Assembly: GCA_004299235.1 (NCBI GenBank)
Contig: SCQL01000009.1
Location: 181,259 to 245,258 of the forward strand
Direction of reading: 5' to 3'
DNA: 64,000 nt
DNA from: a bacterium
GTDB taxonomy: Bacteria; Chloroflexota; Dormibacteria; Dormibacterales; Dormibacteraceae
Shown: piece by piece, positions 60,568 through 64,000 of the stretch
Layout: each line of letters opens with the position of its first letter
Position numbering within the stretch: position 1 is the stretch's first letter
Translations under genes and position numbers: made by a program
The notes under the pieces: generated by a model
Told to the model about the DNA's origin: nothing
Seen by the model: only the letters and a program-made list of their open reading frames with translations
Database searches by the model: none

Positions 60568-61773
60568 CTAGAGCAGGTGACCAAGTTTGTCTTTCTTGGT
60601 CTTGAGATAGCGCTCGTTATGAGGGTTGGAGGGGATGCGAATCGGCACCCGCTCCACCACCTCCAGGCCGAAACCCTCCAGCCCGTAGATCTTCTTGGGG
60701 TTGTTGGTCAGCAACCGGATCTTGCGCACGCCCAGGTCGTAGATGATCTGGCTGCCGATCCCGTAGTCGCGCTTGTCGGCCGGGTGCCCCAGAGCCTCGT
60801 TGGCCTCGACCGTGTCCAGCCCGCGGTCCTGCAGGTTGTAGGCATGCAGCTTGTCGAGAAGGCCGATGCCTCGACCCTCCTGGTGCCGGATGTACAGGAT
60901 CACGCCTGTGCCGGCGGCGGCGATCATGTCCATGGCCGCGTGCAGCTGCGCGCCACAATCGCACCGTAGGCTGCCGAAGATATCTCCGGTCAGGCACTCG
61001 GAGTGCGCGCGCAGGAGCACGGGTTTTTGCGAGTCGATCTGACCCAGGACCAGGGCGAGGTGATTCTCGTGCCGCAGTATGTCCTCATACGCGAAGAGCT
61101 TCCACTGGAGAGGGTGTCCATCGCCGAGGGGAAGCGTCGCCTCGACGCGCCGCGCGATCAACTTCTCGTTGCGCCGGCGGTAGGCGATCATCTGCTCGAC
61201 CGTGATCAGCTTGATGTCGTGCTCGGTGGCGAACCGCTCGAGATCGGGCATCCGCGCCATCGTCCCGTCGGCCTTCATGAGCTCGGTGATCACGCCGGCG
61301 GGATAGAGGCCCGCCAGGATGGCCAGATCGACTGAGGCCTCGGTCTGGCCGGCGCGGGTGAGCACGCCGCCCTCGGCCGCCCGCAGCGGGAAGGTGTGCC
61401 CCGGCATCGAGAAGTCGGACGCCCTGGCGGCGGGGTCCAGGACCTTGCGGATGGTGGCCGCCCGGTCGTAAGCCGATGCACCGGTGGTGACGTTGTCCTT
61501 GGCGTCGATGCTCACGCTGAACGCCGTGCCCAACCGGCTCGTGTTGCGCTCGACCATGGGTGCGATGCCGAGTTCGTCGAGGCGCCGGGCGATGATCGGC
61601 ATGCACACCAGACCGGAACCGTGCCGGGTCATGAAGCTGATGTGCTCGGGCGTGATGAGCTGCGCCGCGACGACGAGGTCCCCCTCGTTCTCGCGGTCCT
61701 CGTCGTCGACGATGATCACGAACTTGCCGGCCTCGAAGTCGGCGATCGCCTCTGGGACGGTGGCTAGGCCCAT
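60568..61773 (-). CDS. ribBA: Bifunctional 3,4-dihydroxy-2-butanone-4-phosphate synthase / GTP cyclohydrolase II
   Basis: 401 residues. The RibB half (about 1-200) makes the four-carbon unit from ribulose 5-phosphate: VDDEDRENEGDLV, PGHTFPLRA, TEASVDLAILA. The RibA half (about 205-400) opens GTP: HSECLTGDIFGSLRCDCGAQL carries three zinc Cys (written here in one 21-residue stretch, key Cys at its fourth, fifteenth and seventeenth positions), then RHQEGRGIGL and RLLTNNPKKIYGL. 14 nt after ribE. Confidence 0.96.
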   Translation of the reverse strand: MGLATVPEAIADFEAGKFVIIVDDEDRENEGDLVVAAQLITPEHISFMTRHGSGLVCMPIIARRLDELGIAPMVERNTSRLGTAFSVSIDAKDNVTTGASAYDRAATIRKVLDPAARASDFSMPGHTFPLRAAEGGVLTRAGQTEASVDLAILAGLYPAGVITELMKADGTMARMPDLERFATEHDIKLITVEQMIAYRRRNEKLIARRVEATLPLGDGHPLQWKLFAYEDILRHENHLALVLGQIDSQKPVLLRAHSECLTGDIFGSLRCDCGAQLHAAMDMIAAAGTGVILYIRHQEGRGIGLLDKLHAYNLQDRGLDTVEANEALGHPADKRDYGIGSQIIYDLGVRKIRLLTNNPKKIYGLEGFGLEVVERVPIRIPSNPHNERYLKTKKDKLGHLL

Positions 61774-61787
61774 CTCGCGGTGAAATA

Positions 61788-62369
61788 CTACCGGGGTAGG
61801 TTTCGGGCCACGTAGCGGGCGACGACGTCGGCTTCGAGATTCACCGCCGTGCCCGCTTTGTAGTCGCCGGCCACCGTCACCGCCAGCGTGTGAGGAATCA
61901 AAGCCACGGTGAAAGTGCCGGCCTGATCGTCGACAGCGGCCACCGTGAGGCTCATCCCGTCGACGGCGATCGAACCCTTCGCGACGACAAAGCTGCGAAG
62001 CGGTTTCGGCAGCTCGATCACGACCTCTTTCCCGGCGGCCGCGGCGGCCACTCGCTTCACCATGGCGGTGACGTCGACGTGACCCTGGACGAGGTGCCCG
62101 TCGAGCAATCCATCGGCGGCGAGCGGCAGCTCCAGGTTGACCGCCGACCCCGGCTTGGCCGAGCCGAGGTTGGTCCGGCGGAGCGTCTCGGGCACCACGT
62201 CGGCGAAGAAGGTCGCGCCGGATTTCCGGACCACCGTGAGGCAGCAGCCGTTGACCGCCACGCTGGAGCCGACGGTCAGGCGCCCGGCCGTGGCGGCGTG
62301 CTCGATCCCGAGCCGGTTCGGGCTCGCCTCGACGATCGTGCCGACGCCGCTAACGATTCCCGTGAACAT
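61788..62369 (-). CDS. ribE: Riboflavin synthase alpha chain
   Basis: Disproportionates two lumazines into riboflavin. 193 residues with two homologous lumazine-binding halves: MFTGIVSGVGTIVEA with VAVNGCCLTVV, and GHLVQGHVDVTA with IAVDGMSLTVAAVDD. ATG lies 20 nt inside the ribD end. Named ribE (also ribC in some species). Confidence 0.96.
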   Translation of the reverse strand: MFTGIVSGVGTIVEASPNRLGIEHAATAGRLTVGSSVAVNGCCLTVVRKSGATFFADVVPETLRRTNLGSAKPGSAVNLELPLAADGLLDGHLVQGHVDVTAMVKRVAAAAAGKEVVIELPKPLRSFVVAKGSIAVDGMSLTVAAVDDQAGTFTVALIPHTLAVTVAGDYKAGTAVNLEADVVARYVARNLPR

Positions 62370-63450
62370 CGATGTATCCGGTGATCAGAATGTCAGTTCC
62401 GAGCCTGACCATGTCGAATTCGCGCAGCGAGACGGCATCCACCAGGTGCTCCACCCCCAGGCCACCAACCGGACCCGGCGCCTCACGGCCGCCGATCAGC
62501 CGCGGCGCGACGTACGCGTGCACCTTGTCCACGAGGCCGCCGGTGAGAAACGAGGCGTGCACCTCGCCCCCGCCCTCGACCAGCAGGCTCAGGACCCCGC
62601 GCTTACCCAGCTCGTCGAGGAGCGCCGGCAAGGCCACGTGACCGTCTGGGTCAGCCGGCAGACGCACGACCTCGGCGGCGCCGACCCGGCCGCTGCGCGT
62701 GGTGGCGATGAGCGTGTTCGAGCCGACGATCCTGGCCGACTGCCGGATGCGGAGCTGGGAATCGACCACCACCCGAAGCGGCTGGCGCAATGCGTCGCCC
62801 TCCGAGCGGGCCGTCAGCTCGGGATCGTCGGCGATCACGGTGTTGACGCCCACCAGGATGGCGTCATGCATGTGCCGCAGGCGGTGGGCGTGAGCACGAG
62901 CCTCTTCCCCGGTGATCCAGCGCGACTCGCCGGCGCGGGTCGCGATCTTGCCGTCAAGGCTCATCGCGAACTTCGCGGACACGAAAGGGCGACCGGTGAG
63001 ACGGTGCTTGACGTAGAACTCGTTCAGACGCCGGGCACGCTCTTCGTGCACGCCGACCACCGTCTCGATGCCGGCGGATTCGAGCATGCGGACGCCCGCG
63101 CCGCGCACCCGCTCGTCTGGATCGGTCATCGAGACGACCACCCGCCGCACCCCGGCGTCGACGACCGCCTGGGAGCACGAAGGGGTGCGGTGCGCGTGCG
63201 CGCAAGGCTCGAGGTTGACATAGAGAGTGCCGCCCCGCGCGCCCTCGCCCGCGGCCGCGAGGGCCTCCTCCTCAGCGTGCGGCTCACCCGGGCGGCGGTG
63301 GAATCCCTCGCCCGCCACCTGGCCGGCCGGGTCCAGCACCACCGCACCCACCATGGGATTCGGGCTGGTCCGGTAATCGGCCTGGCGTGCGAGTTCGAGG
63401 GCGCGCGCGGCCCAATACAGGTCGATGCTCTCGTCGGGGTCTGTCGGCAT
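62350..63450 (-). CDS. ribD: Bifunctional riboflavin deaminase / reductase RibD
   Basis: 366 residues from ATG 63450. Deaminase domain (about 1-140): ADYRTSPNPMVGAVV, EPHAEEEAL and EPCAHAHRTPSC hold the zinc. Reductase domain (about 145-365): FVSAKFAMSLDGKIA, SRWITGEEARAHAHRLR, ILVGVNTVIADDP, LLVEGGGEVHASF. First gene of ribD-ribE-ribBA-ribH. ATG 63450 sits 10 nt after a TATATT box. The frame extends 22 more codons upstream without support. Confidence 0.95.
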   Translation of the reverse strand: MPTDPDESIDLYWAARALELARQADYRTSPNPMVGAVVLDPAGQVAGEGFHRRPGEPHAEEEALAAAGEGARGGTLYVNLEPCAHAHRTPSCSQAVVDAGVRRVVVSMTDPDERVRGAGVRMLESAGIETVVGVHEERARRLNEFYVKHRLTGRPFVSAKFAMSLDGKIATRAGESRWITGEEARAHAHRLRHMHDAILVGVNTVIADDPELTARSEGDALRQPLRVVVDSQLRIRQSARIVGSNTLIATTRSGRVGAAEVVRLPADPDGHVALPALLDELGKRGVLSLLVEGGGEVHASFLTGGLVDKVHAYVAPRLIGGREAPGPVGGLGVEHLVDAVSLREFDMVRLGTDILITGYIDVHGNR

Positions 63451-63460
63451 CAGGCTTCGC

Positions 63461-63466
63461 AATATA
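63461..63466 (-). promoter_or_regulatory. Candidate -10 box (TATATT) of the rib operon
   Basis: TATATT ends 10 nt before the ribD ATG, in the only AT-rich patch of the region. No FMN riboswitch is recognised between the rRNA gene and ribD. Confidence 0.45.
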
Positions 63467-63567
63467 TACGCGCGCCGAACCAGACCACTCGAGGTCAACA
63501 ACCGAATCAGGTCCATGAGATTCCCCAGCCTGCTTTTCAGCGCTGGATCCGATTTCCTTACTTAACG

Positions 63568-63595
63568 ACTCATCCTCAGGAACTGAAGAGTGAGT
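63568..63595 (-). promoter_or_regulatory. Imperfect hairpin just after the 23S rRNA end
   Basis: ACTCA / TGAGT outer stem, one bulged C, then TCTTCAG / CTGAGGA inner stem with a 3-nt loop (12 pairs in all, one a G-U). It lies directly downstream of the mature 23S 3' end and may mark rRNA processing or transcript release. No U-run follows. Confidence 0.4.
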
Positions 63596-63599
63596 TATA

Positions 63600-64000
<401 letters not shown>

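Overview
The window is a 64 kb stretch of a GC-rich bacterial chromosome made almost entirely of housekeeping genes. There are no insertion sequences, prophage genes, CRISPR arrays or tRNA genes that I can see. The gene set (a proline-tRNA ligase of the archaeal/eukaryotic-like type, Ku plus an ATP-dependent ligase, a coaD / coiled-coil / rpmF / fabD string, a standalone FakAB set, many TAnnnT boxes just in front of start codons) points to a deep-branching Terrabacteria lineage such as Dormibacterota, Chloroflexota or a relative of Actinomycetota. The sequence alone does not settle which, and I did not see a diagnostic marker.

Layout. 1-401: start of a (p)ppGpp synthetase/hydrolase, divergent from a four-GAF HD-GYP regulator (478-3459). 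3479-13052, minus strand: a long operon rpsB-tsf-pyrH-frr-uppS-cdsA-dxr-rseP-ispG-proS joining translation, lipid carrier, phospholipid and MEP isoprenoid synthesis. 13035-19810, minus: a lipoprotein, topA, dprA, comM and a metallo-beta-lactamase-fold hydrolase. 19821-27770, plus: two ABC exporters flanking Ku, a DNA ligase and an NAD(P)-binding protein. 27774-32745, minus: ylxM-ffh-rpsP-khpA-rimM-trmD-rplS-rnhB-yraN. 32787-33844, plus: an Lrp-type effector domain and an inositol-phosphatase-family enzyme. 33872-47865, minus: membrane proteins, recG, selD, rsmD, coaD, a coiled-coil protein, rpmF, fabD, a SnoaL fusion, acpP, rnc, smc, ftsY and a PHP enzyme. 47904-59998: mixed genes (MpaB oxygenase, fatty-acid kinase FakAB with Asp23, rpmB, deacetylase, formimidoyltransferase, LiaF-like proteins, M16 peptidase, PPOX protein, PQQ-type propeller lipoprotein). 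59995-63450, minus: the riboflavin operon ribD-ribE-ribBA-ribH, preceded by the 3' end of a 23S rRNA gene (63600-64000).

Four things stand out. (1) selD is itself a selenoprotein gene: the true reading frame runs through an in-frame UGA in the active-site motif HGAG-U-ACK, followed by a SECIS-like hairpin, so the organism should make selenocysteine. (2) At several overlapping gene junctions the downstream frame has no ATG, GTG or TTG where homologues begin, but has ATA overlapping TAG/TAA (fabD, the coiled-coil gene, perhaps rnc) or CTG overlapping TGA (an ABC permease, an inositol-phosphatase-family gene). These are exactly where ATGA or GTGA sits at other junctions, which suggests termination-coupled reinitiation at near-cognate codons. 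(3) Many isolated or divergent genes have a TAnnnT box 6-10 nt before the start codon, which implies widespread leaderless mRNAs. (4) Two divergent gene pairs appear to share symmetrical -10 elements only a few bases from both start codons.

Starts were moved from the longest open frame wherever homology, overlap geometry or a promoter/RBS argued for it; each case is explained in the entry.
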